64,000 nucleotides of DNA from Microcystis elabens FACHB-917 (GTDB taxonomy: Bacteria; Cyanobacteriota; Cyanobacteriia; PCC-6307; Cyanobiaceae): the NCBI RefSeq assembly GCF_014698445.1, contig NZ_JACJSZ010000004.1, positions 1 to 64,000 of the forward strand, written 5' to 3'. Every line of letters begins with the position of its first letter. Within the stretch, counting starts at the first letter, position 1. Positions 42,323 to 51,455 of this stretch are shown here, piece by piece. Below the pieces are notes generated by a model. That model was not told the origin of the DNA, did not search any database, and saw only the letters and a list, made by a program, of their open reading frames with translations. The position numbers and the translations under genes were made by a program.

Positions 42323-45004
42323 ATGACCAGCGAGGAGTGCGAGCCAGGGTTGCCTCAGGCCGCTCCGTCTGCTGTGAGGGTGTCGGTCTGCACCATCACC
42401 CACAACCGCCCCGCTCTGTTGGAGCTGCTGGCAGCCTGCGTTCTGGCGCAGGAGCACCCCCGCTCCCTGCTGGAGTGGGTGATCGTCGACGACTCGGACG
42501 CCGCCGCGCCCGTCCCGGATCTGGCTGCGGTGCGAGCGGCCGGTATCGCTGTGCACCACGTGCGGCTGCAGGAGCGGCTGCCGTTGGGGGCCAAGCGCAA
42601 CCTCTGCCATCAGCGCGCCGGAAGCGAGCTGATGGTCCTGATGGATGACGACGACTACTACCCCCCCAGCCGCGTACCGGAGGCCGTGGCGGTGCTGATG
42701 ACCGGCGAGGGCGAGGTGGCGGGCTGTCCGCGCATGCCCCTGTTGCTGCTGCCGGAGGGAAGCCGCTGGCTCACCCCTTCGTTCCACGTCAACGACGCCA
42801 CGGCCAACAGCCTGGCCTACCGCCGCTCCTATGTGGAGGCCGGCCATCGCTTCGATCCAGAGGCGTGGCAGGCCGAGGAGGTGTCGTTCCTGGAGGAGTT
42901 CGCCACGCCGCTGCTGCGCCTCGATCCGGCCCGCACTCTCACCTGCATCGGTCACGGCTCGAACACCGTCGACAAACGCCTCTGGATCGCCCGCAACGGA
43001 GTACACCGCTTCGAGCGCCTGCCCGATGACGCGCCCGGCTTCCCCCCGGCCGACTGGCTGCGCCGTTACTGCCAGGCCCTGGGGCTGCCGGAGCCCCCCT
43101 CGCCCATCGTTGCTCCGTCCCCGGAAGCCCCGTCGCCCCCCGATCCCCATCCCTGGCAGGTGGCCGTGATCACTCCGTATTGCAGTGAGCCGCTGGAGAT
43201 GATCCGGCGCTGCCATGACTCCGTGCTGGCCCAGGAGAGGCCCTGTACCCACTTTCTGGTGGCTGACGGCCCCGGCCATCCCGAGATGGCCGCCTGGGAC
43301 TGCCGCTCTATCGTGCTGGGGTGCAGCCACGCCGACAATGGCAACACTCCCCGCAGCCTCGGTGCGCTGGCGGCGATGAACGAGGGATTCGACTGTATCG
43401 CCTTGCTTGACGCCGACAACTGGCTGGCTCCCGATCACCTGCGCCGCGTGATCGACACCCAGGCCAGCGGTGGCTACGACGTGGTGTTCAGCGGCCGCCA
43501 CATCGTCTTCCCCGATGGCCGCCGGCTCACCCAGCTGCCCGAGGAGGAGCGCAGCCACCGCCATGCCGACACCAGCGCCATGGTGCTGTTCGAGCCGGCG
43601 TTCAGCAGCCTTGCCTTGTGGGCCCAGATGCCGCGGCTTTATGCCCCCCTCTGCGACCGCGTGGTGTTCCAGCAGCTGATGGCCCGCCACCGCTGCGGCT
43701 GGACGGATGCACCGACGCTGTTGTTCGAGACCTGGTACGCCGGTCACTTTCTGGCGGCCGGTCTGCTGCCTCCCCGCAATGCCAAGTTCCTGGCACTCCA
43801 GCCCGCCGCCGCCTGGGAGGAGGCCGCCGAGGCCTTCCGCCGACGCAGCACCACCCCTGTGTACGCCGGTGCTGAGGGGATTGGCCCCGACAAGCCCCGC
43901 ATCAATCTGGTGACGATCCTGGGGCCGGCCCGCAGCGGCGGCACCCTGCTGCAGGGCCTGCTCTGCCGTCATCTCGGCTTCGAGGGGATCCCGGAGAACC
44001 ACTTCCTCTATCAGTGCGTCGAGCGTTTCGGTGCTGACGTGCGGGCCCGTCACGACGGCGCTCGGCTGCGGCAGCTGCTCGCCGAGCCGGTGCCGCCTGA
44101 TTGCCGCGTCAAGGATTTCGATGCCCGGCCCCGCGGCCTGGAGCAGGCCCTGCGTACGGATCGCAGCTACACCCTGCTGGAGGCCTATTTCCGGGCCGTG
44201 CAGGCGCTCACCCCACCGGAGGCGATGGTCTTCGCCCGCGCCTATGGGCAGGTGAGCGTGCTGGATCGCTCCTGCACCCTGCCCCTGGTGGCCGATGTGC
44301 TGTTCCAGTGCCTGCCCGAGCACTGCGCTGTGCTGATGTTGCGTGATCCGCTGGAGCAGATCGCCTCGGTGCGACGGATGATCGCCCGCCATCCCGAGGC
44401 CTGGCGCTTCCCAGATCAGGCCCTGGAGAACCATTGCCGGATCTGGTTGCAGTCGCTGGCCACGCCGCTGCAGGCGGCGCCGGTGGGGCAGCTGCTGCTG
44501 GTGAGCCACGCGCGCCTGGTGGCCCATCCGCAGGAGGAGATCGAAGCGGTGTGTGCCTGGCTGGGATTGGAGCCCAATCCTTACCTTGCCCTTGAACCGC
44601 TGGAGGCCGCCCCTCAGTCCTGGGTCAACCGGGTGCACGAGGAGGGCTGGCGGCGGGAGCTGGAAGCGCTGCCCGGCCGGCTGCTGCATGAGGAGCCGTG
44701 GAAGCGGGGGTGTCTGGCGCCTGTGCTGCCGAGCCTTCAGCCCGGGTGGGCGTCTGGCGTGGGGGAGAAGGCCTCCGGCACCGTTGGCGCGTTCTCCGGG
44801 TCCGAGACGGCGACCCTTGAGCGGTTGTTCGCGCCGCTCCGCACTCTGATCGAGGCGATCGTCGCGGGGGCAGAACGATCGCCCGAGGCTCTCCTTTCCT
44901 CCTCGCCACCGAAGCTGCCCGGTCTGGAGACCGACCTGCTGGAACTGTGCGGCAGGGTGGAGGAGGGGCTTCGGCGCCATGGTTTCCCCGCCTCCGCCCG
45001 ATGA
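42323..45004 (+). CDS. Tridomain protein: two family-2 glycosyltransferases plus sulfotransferase
   Basis: An 893-residue protein with three enzyme modules. Residues about 18-250 are a GT-A glycosyltransferase with V-C-T-I-T-H-N-R-P and the metal-binding run M-D-D-D-D-Y-Y. Residues about 275-480 are a second GT-A (A-V-I-T-P-Y-C-S-E-P, then L-L-D-A-D-N-W-L). Residues about 530-770 are a PAPS-dependent sulfotransferase with the P-loop-like G-P-A-R-S-G-G-T-L-L-Q and the later L-M-L-R-D-P-L-E-Q-I-A-S. It would make and sulfate a glycan in one polypeptide. The stop overlaps the next ATG by 4 bases, heading a + operon up to 49,698. Confidence 0.85.
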   Translation: MTSEECEPGLPQAAPSAVRVSVCTITHNRPALLELLAACVLAQEHPRSLLEWVIVDDSDAAAPVPDLAAVRAAGIAVHHVRLQERLPLGAKRNLCHQRAGSELMVLMDDDDYYPPSRVPEAVAVLMTGEGEVAGCPRMPLLLLPEGSRWLTPSFHVNDATANSLAYRRSYVEAGHRFDPEAWQAEEVSFLEEFATPLLRLDPARTLTCIGHGSNTVDKRLWIARNGVHRFERLPDDAPGFPPADWLRRYCQALGLPEPPSPIVAPSPEAPSPPDPHPWQVAVITPYCSEPLEMIRRCHDSVLAQERPCTHFLVADGPGHPEMAAWDCRSIVLGCSHADNGNTPRSLGALAAMNEGFDCIALLDADNWLAPDHLRRVIDTQASGGYDVVFSGRHIVFPDGRRLTQLPEEERSHRHADTSAMVLFEPAFSSLALWAQMPRLYAPLCDRVVFQQLMARHRCGWTDAPTLLFETWYAGHFLAAGLLPPRNAKFLALQPAAAWEEAAEAFRRRSTTPVYAGAEGIGPDKPRINLVTILGPARSGGTLLQGLLCRHLGFEGIPENHFLYQCVERFGADVRARHDGARLRQLLAEPVPPDCRVKDFDARPRGLEQALRTDRSYTLLEAYFRAVQALTPPEAMVFARAYGQVSVLDRSCTLPLVADVLFQCLPEHCAVLMLRDPLEQIASVRRMIARHPEAWRFPDQALENHCRIWLQSLATPLQAAPVGQLLLVSHARLVAHPQEEIEAVCAWLGLEPNPYLALEPLEAAPQSWVNRVHEEGWRRELEALPGRLLHEEPWKRGCLAPVLPSLQPGWASGVGEKASGTVGAFSGSETATLERLFAPLRTLIEAIVAGAERSPEALLSSSPPKLPGLETDLLELCGRVEEGLRRHGFPASAR

Positions 45005-45744
45005 GTGCTGTCACCCCGCCCCGCCTGCACTTCGCCACCCAGCTCTTCCGGCCGCGGCGCCAGGCCGATGGGCCGCGTCTGCTCGCCGATCTGGAAAGCA
45101 ACCTGCGGCTGCGGTTCGTGACACGGGCCACGATTTTCCTGGATGGCTGTGAGCCGCCCTGGCAACGGCCGGGGGTGCGCTTCGTGCCGCTGCACCGTCG
45201 GGCCACCTACGCCGACTTCCTCGGGTTGCTGGAGGTCGAGCCGGTCAAACCGGGCGCGAGCCCCACCCATCTGCTGTTCGCCAACAGCGACATCATCTTC
45301 GACGACAGCATCGGCCGGGCTGCGGCCGCCGTGACGCGGCCGGACTGGGCGATCTGTCTCACCCGCCGCGAACGGGACGGCTCCTACCCGGCGGGAATCG
45401 AACCCCTGCAGAGCCAGGACGCCTGGCTGCTGGCGCAGCAGCGTCCCGACCCTTTGTTGCTGGATCAGCTGCGGGCCATCCGCCTAGGGGTGGCGGGTTG
45501 TGAGCACCTCTATGCAGCCGCGCTGGTGGCCCATGGCTTCAGCCTCTGGAATCCCTCCGAGGATTGCCTGGCCACCCACACCGATCCCGATCCCGTGGCC
45601 TACCCGCCGGACGGCGAGCGCTACTGGGGCCTGTATGCATACGTGCCGCCGCGCCGGATCGAGGCGATCGGTCGGGTGGATCCCGAGGTGTTCTTCGCCT
45701 ATGCCCACGCCCCGGGCCGCTACTACCCCGTCAGTATTGGTTGA
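45001..45744 (+). CDS. Glycosyltransferase-like protein of unknown specificity
   Basis: A 247-residue protein starting at the ATG that overlaps the upstream stop (ATGA). It has alternating strands and helices, an acidic D-x-D-like segment in F-A-N-S-D-I-I-F-D-D-S at about residues 97-107, and a C-terminal H-T-D-P-D-P. This resembles GT-A type enzymes that act on glycan chains, and it shares the S-N-T-D/N-S-D-I feature with the 290-residue protein at 47,853. No family is recognised with confidence. Confidence 0.65.
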   Translation: MSAVTPPRLHFATQLFRPRRQADGPRLLADLESNLRLRFVTRATIFLDGCEPPWQRPGVRFVPLHRRATYADFLGLLEVEPVKPGASPTHLLFANSDIIFDDSIGRAAAAVTRPDWAICLTRRERDGSYPAGIEPLQSQDAWLLAQQRPDPLLLDQLRAIRLGVAGCEHLYAAALVAHGFSLWNPSEDCLATHTDPDPVAYPPDGERYWGLYAYVPPRRIEAIGRVDPEVFFAYAHAPGRYYPVSIG

Positions 45745-45823
45745 GGGCAGCCGCGTGGTCCTTCCGGTCAGTCCGGTTAGGCTGCTCTGTGCCGCGATGG
45801 GGCACACCACCGCAGGAGGAGCC

Positions 45824-46963
45824 ATGGTGACGAGGTCGGCACAACAGCCGCTGATTTCTGTTCCTGCGAATACGAAACCTCTGGATGTCGATCTGGTGCG
45901 CAGCCTGATCGACGTTGGCCGCTTTCATGCGGCGCTTTCCTATTTCACCACCCGCTCTCTGCCCCCCTGGCGGCTGCAGGAACTGCACGAAATGCTGCAA
46001 TTCTGCTTCCAGTCTCTGCTGCTGGAGGGGCTCAGTCTTTCCGTCGAATTGCTCACCGAGGCAGAGCTTTCTCTGGTCGAGAGTGTCGACATCACAGATC
46101 CGGAATGGCTGGCTTTCGTCGACTGGGTTTCGCGTGACTTTGGCACCGCCTATCTTGGGCCGATCCTTTATCCGATCGGCTTCCGTTCCGATCAGGCTGC
46201 CGCTTTCATCAACGGCATCTTGCAGCAGGACTGTTCTCACAAAGACTTGCTGGCTCTGCTCTGCGTCAGTCAGATCACCGGCTATGCATCGGCTGAGCTC
46301 GTCGAAGTCGCCGTGAGAATGGCGGACAATGATCGCCTCAAGATGTTCAGCCTGAGGTGCCTGTCTGAGTGGGTTTCACTGACCTCTCGGCATGATGAAG
46401 AGATGGTCTCTGTGCTCATCCGCAGGGTTCTTAAGGCCATATCAAATCTCAATGACTTTCTGACAGCGGCTTATATTCTTGAGAAGCTCGCGGCACCTAG
46501 GATGTGTCGCTATCAGCTGGCGCTTACCGCGATTGAGAAGGCTGATAGTGCTGGCCTGGACAGCAACGTAACCGATCATTTTCATGTTTATATTCTCCGT
46601 GATCTCAGTTGCCAGGAGCTGGGCGAGCTCAAGACCTTCGCCTCCAGTCCCCGATGGCAGGCCAATATGTTCCGGGAATCCCTGCTGCTCTCCCTTGAGG
46701 CCTGGCTGCACATCAGAGGCACTGAGCCTCCAGCCGAAACTGCCATCGGTTTCAGTGAGTATCTCGCGGCTTTGAGTGAGCGTTTCTATGCGGATGGCGG
46801 GGGGCCTACCCCTAGTGAGCCGGATGTGCCGATTCGCCTTACGGAGTCACAGATCCGCATTTTGCGGGCTCTCGCCGCTGGTGATTCATCCCAGCCCTCC
46901 AGTGCGATCAGCACAGCACTGTCTGCCCTGGAGGCTGATACGGCCCGGCTGGAGCTGTCGTGA
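45824..46963 (+). CDS. Helical hypothetical protein of the glycan operon
   Basis: A 379-residue protein. The ATG at 45824 is chosen because AGGAGGA lies 7 bases upstream; an in-frame ATG at 45797 is possible. It is mostly alpha-helical with repeated leucine-rich helices, in the manner of TPR or armadillo-type scaffolds, and has no visible catalytic motif. It may organise the transferases encoded around it. Its stop overlaps the next gene (GTGA). Confidence 0.65.
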   Translation: MVTRSAQQPLISVPANTKPLDVDLVRSLIDVGRFHAALSYFTTRSLPPWRLQELHEMLQFCFQSLLLEGLSLSVELLTEAELSLVESVDITDPEWLAFVDWVSRDFGTAYLGPILYPIGFRSDQAAAFINGILQQDCSHKDLLALLCVSQITGYASAELVEVAVRMADNDRLKMFSLRCLSEWVSLTSRHDEEMVSVLIRRVLKAISNLNDFLTAAYILEKLAAPRMCRYQLALTAIEKADSAGLDSNVTDHFHVYILRDLSCQELGELKTFASSPRWQANMFRESLLLSLEAWLHIRGTEPPAETAIGFSEYLAALSERFYADGGGPTPSEPDVPIRLTESQIRILRALAAGDSSQPSSAISTALSALEADTARLELS

Positions 46964-47856
46964 CAGCCCAGCTCGTGCTCGCTAACGGCATGTTCCGCAG
47001 TGGCTCGACATTCTTTTTTGATGCCATGCGTCAATGCCCCGATAATGTCTGTTTTTATGAGCCATTTCATCCGAAGATGAATCTGCTCATCGACCGGGAG
47101 CATCACGCCAGCCTTGGCCATTCCCTGACCGATAGTCCCTGGTTGGAACATATTGATAGCCGTGGCCTGGATGACTATTACAACTATCCCGCTAGCCTGC
47201 CTGATTACATTGTGCAGAACATGGGTTACTACCATCCTCTAGACCTGTCCGATTCGGTTCGCAGGTACTTTGAGAGTCTCCCCCTCCTGGCCTGCCATCT
47301 GCGCAAGAACGTCTTTGCTTGCTTCAACCGGGCCGCTTTTGTCTTACCTCGGGCGCTGCCATTGATCGTGGGTGTGCCGGCGATTGTCGCTTACACGAAG
47401 CGCCCCTCCATCCAGATCGCGATCAGTTTTCTACGTCTGTATTCCGCCACCCGCAGTTTCAATCTCTTCTCCCGTGAGTTCAGAGATCCATGGGGTGTGA
47501 GTCTGCTTTTTCAGCATCATTATACGCAGTACTCCGGCCTCTATCGATCTAGGGCTATTCCCCCTTCTTTCTTTAGCTTTCTTGCTAAAATATGCTACGT
47601 CAATGCGGTCATTGATCATCAGATGGTGCGCATCGCCGAGTTTATTTTTGACATTTCCTGTTCCGTTGATGAATATGTTCTGGCTTGCCAGTTGCTGTTG
47701 GGGCGGCTTGGCGCTGATTCTCATGTGCGTGCTATCAGCGACTACGTGAATCGTGTCTATCGACGGGACTGTTTCCCTGGCAAGATACGGCACGCCTACT
47801 TTGAGCGCTATGACATGGAGCTTCTTGAGTCGATCGGTTTTGCAGAGTTTCAATGA
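46960..47856 (+). CDS. Sulfotransferase-like protein
   Basis: A 298-residue protein starting at a GTG overlapping the upstream stop. The N terminus N-G-M-F-R-S-G-S-T-F-F-F-D-A matches the 5'-phosphosulfate-binding loop of PAPS-dependent sulfotransferases. The usual 3'-phosphate motif (R-D-P) is not clear, although Y-T-K-R-P-S-I-Q-I-A-I-S-F takes the matching place. It probably sulfates the product of the neighbouring glycosyltransferases. It overlaps the next gene by 4 bases. Confidence 0.72.
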   Translation: MTAQLVLANGMFRSGSTFFFDAMRQCPDNVCFYEPFHPKMNLLIDREHHASLGHSLTDSPWLEHIDSRGLDDYYNYPASLPDYIVQNMGYYHPLDLSDSVRRYFESLPLLACHLRKNVFACFNRAAFVLPRALPLIVGVPAIVAYTKRPSIQIAISFLRLYSATRSFNLFSREFRDPWGVSLLFQHHYTQYSGLYRSRAIPPSFFSFLAKICYVNAVIDHQMVRIAEFIFDISCSVDEYVLACQLLLGRLGADSHVRAISDYVNRVYRRDCFPGKIRHAYFERYDMELLESIGFAEFQ

Positions 47857-48725
47857 GAATTGTTCACCTCCTCAATTTCTTCGTCGGCTCCCAGGAGAAT
47901 GATCGCGTTCAGCGGCGCACTCTGGAATCGCTGCATTTGGCTGCTGGCTTTGCCGCCTCGGTGGGTATTGACGTGATCCATGTCTTCCTGGGTGATCAGG
48001 ATGACCTCCACTACCTTCAATCTCTGCTGGCTGCTACCGGTTTCAGTGGCCGGCATGAATTGGTCCTGACTGAGGGGGATCCTGGCCGCTATCCATTCCT
48101 GCATGGCCGCTCCAACCCTTCGCTGACGGATACGTTCTTCGGTGCCGGTGTTCGCGCCATGCTCGCTCAGGTCTGTGGCTCTGTGGATCAGGGAGAATGT
48201 CTGATTCTCATTTCAAACACCGATATATGCTTGCGGCCCCATGCCTATCTTGGTATTGATCTGATCCATCGGCACAACCGCAAGGCTTCTTTTGTCATCA
48301 ATCGCGAAACCCTAGGCGAGTCACTTCTGGATCGACCAATTCAGGAATCCTTCGCTGTCGTGGGACATCAACATCCTGGCCATGATTTTTTCTGCTTGAC
48401 ACGAGCTTGTTACGATGACATGGATCTCAATGAAGGCTCTCATTTGGTCGGGTTCGGCTTCGTGATGAGACCTGTTCTTGCGAATATGATCTTTCGCTCG
48501 GATCCCTTTGGCGAGATTGCCACAAGTCGTCTGACCTTTCATTATGGAGATGACATGCCATGGAAAGACTCAAAATGGAGTGAGGCTGTTGCGTTCAACC
48601 GGCAGGGCATGGTTTCCGTGTATTGGCGACTGCACCATGCTCGTTACGCTCGGCTCTCCGCGGAGAAGCAGGCTCAGCTCGACCGTTTCTTCCCCGTGAG
48701 CCTGGTGGGTTCCAGGCATGATTGA
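47853..48725 (+). CDS. Hypothetical protein, possible glycosyltransferase
   Basis: A 290-residue protein that begins with a Rossmann-like strand (M-R-I-V-H-L-L-N-F-F) and has L-I-L-I-S-N-T-D-I-C-L-R-P at about residues 110-122 and G-H-D-F-F-C-L-T-R near 170. The S-N-T-D and D-F-F segments are what one expects at the nucleotide-sugar and acceptor sites of a GT-A-like enzyme. It is embedded by 4- and 8-base overlaps in the transferase operon. The family is not identified. Confidence 0.6.
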   Translation: MRIVHLLNFFVGSQENDRVQRRTLESLHLAAGFAASVGIDVIHVFLGDQDDLHYLQSLLAATGFSGRHELVLTEGDPGRYPFLHGRSNPSLTDTFFGAGVRAMLAQVCGSVDQGECLILISNTDICLRPHAYLGIDLIHRHNRKASFVINRETLGESLLDRPIQESFAVVGHQHPGHDFFCLTRACYDDMDLNEGSHLVGFGFVMRPVLANMIFRSDPFGEIATSRLTFHYGDDMPWKDSKWSEAVAFNRQGMVSVYWRLHHARYARLSAEKQAQLDRFFPVSLVGSRHD

Positions 48726-49698
48726 CTTTGCCGCTGATTCAGGCGTCAACTTCGGCTATCACCGCCATGGCTGGAACTGGGTCGTGGTGGAATTGATGAA
48801 GCGCTTTCATGCTGACAGTGCGCCTCTGATGATGCTCAGCTTCGCAGAACAGAATTTGCTGTTTCAAGGTTTTAACAGTCGCTATTACGATATTCTCGTT
48901 CCCCATAAGCCATGGGTCGGTATTTTTCACTTGCCCCCTCATGTGCCTGCGATCCAGTCGCGCACTCATCAGCTCAGGCGTCTGCTCACGGAGCCTCGAT
49001 TGATGGAGATCATGGCTACATGCGTGGCCACAATTGCTCTCAGCACGCATCTGCGGAACTTCATGCATGAGGAGATTCTCCCTGGATCGCCCGCCTTCTC
49101 CTTGCTGCATCCGGCCCCCTATGAAGTCCCCCGCTTCATGCCGGAACAGTTCCTTGAACGACTGCGCTCTTCCGGACGCCTGAGGCTTGTGCAGCTGGGT
49201 TTCTGGCTGCGCAGGCATCATCTCATCCATCGATTGATGGCGATTCGGCCTGCTGAGATCGAAGCCTTTCAGGTTGGCATCAATACCCCTCGCCAGAAGC
49301 AGGCGCTGCAGCTTGACGCCGCCATTAACGACGTTTCGCTGAGTCCCGATGTCTTCCTGACTTCCAGGCTCACTGATCACCAGTATGATTGCTTGTTGTG
49401 TGAGAGCGTCGTACTGCTTCCGCTCTACGATACGAGTGCCAATAACTCCCTGATTGAATGCATTACTCGCTGCACTCCCGTGCTTCTTGAGCGCCATCCC
49501 GCTGGTGAGGAGTATCTGGGGGTCGACTATCCTTTATTCTACGAATCATTTGATGAGCTGTGTGAATGGCTCGCCGAGGCATCGTTTGTGGATCGGGTTC
49601 TGCAGGGCCATCGCTACCTGGTTCAACTTTGCCTGAGTCGTCATCTGGAGATCAACCGTTGTCTGCAGGGCTTTCAGTCCATACTGAGCAACCTGTGA
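48718..49698 (+). CDS. GT-B-type glycosyltransferase-like protein
   Basis: A 326-residue protein, last gene of the + operon, overlapping its predecessor by 8 bases. The C-terminal half carries V-V-L-L-P-L-Y-D-T-S-A-N-N-S-L-I-E-C-I-T-R-C-T-P-V and then H-P-A-G-E-E-Y-L-G, the layout of the donor-binding end of GT-B glycosyltransferases (E-A-x-A-x-G-x-P type). The N-terminal half has H-R-H-G-W-N-W-V and H-L-P-P-H-V-P. The sugar donor is unknown. Confidence 0.65.
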   Translation: MIDFAADSGVNFGYHRHGWNWVVVELMKRFHADSAPLMMLSFAEQNLLFQGFNSRYYDILVPHKPWVGIFHLPPHVPAIQSRTHQLRRLLTEPRLMEIMATCVATIALSTHLRNFMHEEILPGSPAFSLLHPAPYEVPRFMPEQFLERLRSSGRLRLVQLGFWLRRHHLIHRLMAIRPAEIEAFQVGINTPRQKQALQLDAAINDVSLSPDVFLTSRLTDHQYDCLLCESVVLLPLYDTSANNSLIECITRCTPVLLERHPAGEEYLGVDYPLFYESFDELCEWLAEASFVDRVLQGHRYLVQLCLSRHLEINRCLQGFQSILSNL

Positions 49699-49711
49699 GG
49701 CTCTGGCGGCG

Positions 49712-51436
49712 TCAGGTCCCAGCGATCGCTGGGCTGTAACCGAGCAGGTGCTGCCAGCGTGCCGTCTCCCGGAGAATCACCGCTTCGCAGTCCATGAGGT
49801 CGGTTTCGAGCTGGTTGAGCAGGGCGCTGATCCGCTGGGAGCTCCGCCGCAGATGGTTGCCCCCTCGAGGCCGATAGCATGTCGCACTCGCATCGGCAGG
49901 TTCCGTCTCGGGCTCGAAGCCACCGATCGAGCGGAGCACGGTGCTCTGGATACCGAGGTCCTCGTAGCGCAGGAGAAAGGTACCGCTTGTTGGGCCGATG
50001 ACAGCCGGCAGGGGACTGGACATGGGCAGCCATTTGTTCAGGAAGCCGATGATGTAGGTGGTTTTTTCGCCCAGCCATTGCATGGCCAGATCGGGTTTCA
50101 TCGCGGTGCCGAATTCATCGATAAGCCTCCAGCTGCTTTCGACAAGTGCTGCTTCGTGATAGAGATAAATCCGTTTCGGATCGATGCCGTGACGTTCAAG
50201 CATCTCCCGATTCACATGGAGATGCTTCAACTCGAGCCAGCTCGCCAATAGAGGGAAGGGTCTGCGGACCTGGACCAGTCTCACCACGCCGGCCAGCGTG
50301 TGGTAAGTCGGGTCGGTGAGGCTGAAATCATGCGACTTGATCAGGCGCACATGGTCGTGACCCAACCTGCGGGCCTGGCTCCACCAGGGCTCGGCATTGC
50401 AAGGCATCTTCCGGCAGCAACCGGGCTCCTGGTAGAGCTCGCAGCAGGAGAAACCGTTTCCGTGGGCGCTCTGCAGGAGCTGGCGCAGATGGTGATGTCC
50501 CGTTCTGGGCAGGGACTTGCTCTCGATCAGGGCGAGCCGTATGGAGCCCCCCACCGACCGGGACGCGGCGTTGATGACCAGCTGGTGCCAGGCGTTCCCA
50601 TCCGCCCCGGCCGGTGGCTGCAGGACGGCGGGATCGAGGAGATCTCGCAGCAGCCGATAGCCCCCCTCCCTGTCACCGGTCTGGATGCGCCTGTTTCCCT
50701 CGGCGATCCAGACCATCAGCGCCCCCGCGTCCGGCCGCTGGGCGCTCTGTCGCTCCTCGCCGTGCAGGGAGTTGGACAGGTTCTTCAGGGCCGCAAACGG
50801 CGGGACGGCCGACTCCTCTGAGTCCCGGACCAATGCCTGAAGCAGCCCCACCACCCGCGTCCGGTTCTGTACGGCCTCCAGCCATTGGCCGGGCGAATTC
50901 TCCGGTCGGGGCTGGCTCTGAACGTTCTCGCCCTGCCTGCTCAGGATCGTCTCCGCCAGAGCGAGGCGCCAGGCCTCCGTCGTGATCGTGTGTTGCCGCA
51001 GCCAGCTGAGAACCAGGGCCCCCGCGCTGATCTGCCGATCCTCGATCAGGCTCAGCGCGGCACCGATCAGCTGCGACGGCGAGAGCACATCGGGGCAGAG
51101 GCCGGCGCCGCTGTGCATCAGACCCTCGAGGCTCTCCTGCTCCCGCAGGTCGGAGAGGATCACGACGGCCACCCATCCGTCCCAGCCCCGAAAGGGCTCC
51201 ACCTCAAGCCGGTGGGCCAGAAAGCCGCTCACCAAGCTGCGGGTGCTCTCGTCCGCCCGCATCAGTTGCCGGCGCCATTGCCGCATCCCATCCGCATAAG
51301 CCAGACCCTGCACCACGTCGACAGGGCTGCCTCCTGCCGTCGTCTCCATTTCTCCAGGCCACGCCGGCAGCGCCACCCCGAGAAGGGAGAGCTGGTTGGG
51401 CAATGACCGGCCGGAATCCAGGGGACTGTATAACAT
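49712..51436 (-). CDS. Sulfotransferase-domain protein with helical N terminus
   Basis: A 574-residue protein converging on the glycan operon. The first 300 residues are helical and unrecognised. The rest resembles a sulfotransferase: I-E-S-K-S-L-P-R-T-G-H-H-H-L at about residues 310-323 (phosphosulfate loop), V-R-L-I-K-S-H-D-F (the acceptor-side K-x-H) and V-Q-V-R-R-P-F-P-L-L-A-S-W (3'-phosphate-binding R-x-P). It is the third sulfotransferase-like gene of the block. Its 5' end is back-to-back with the coiled-coil gene. Confidence 0.75.
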   Translation of the reverse strand: MLYSPLDSGRSLPNQLSLLGVALPAWPGEMETTAGGSPVDVVQGLAYADGMRQWRRQLMRADESTRSLVSGFLAHRLEVEPFRGWDGWVAVVILSDLREQESLEGLMHSGAGLCPDVLSPSQLIGAALSLIEDRQISAGALVLSWLRQHTITTEAWRLALAETILSRQGENVQSQPRPENSPGQWLEAVQNRTRVVGLLQALVRDSEESAVPPFAALKNLSNSLHGEERQSAQRPDAGALMVWIAEGNRRIQTGDREGGYRLLRDLLDPAVLQPPAGADGNAWHQLVINAASRSVGGSIRLALIESKSLPRTGHHHLRQLLQSAHGNGFSCCELYQEPGCCRKMPCNAEPWWSQARRLGHDHVRLIKSHDFSLTDPTYHTLAGVVRLVQVRRPFPLLASWLELKHLHVNREMLERHGIDPKRIYLYHEAALVESSWRLIDEFGTAMKPDLAMQWLGEKTTYIIGFLNKWLPMSSPLPAVIGPTSGTFLLRYEDLGIQSTVLRSIGGFEPETEPADASATCYRPRGGNHLRRSSQRISALLNQLETDLMDCEAVILRETARWQHLLGYSPAIAGT

Positions 51437-51455
51437 CTTTCTGGAGCTTAGGTGG

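Noticed and set aside
45390-45430. tRNA T-arm-like sequence GGTTCGATTCC on the - strand
   Set aside because: It lies in a coding region, and no acceptor, D-arm or anticodon stem can be built around it.
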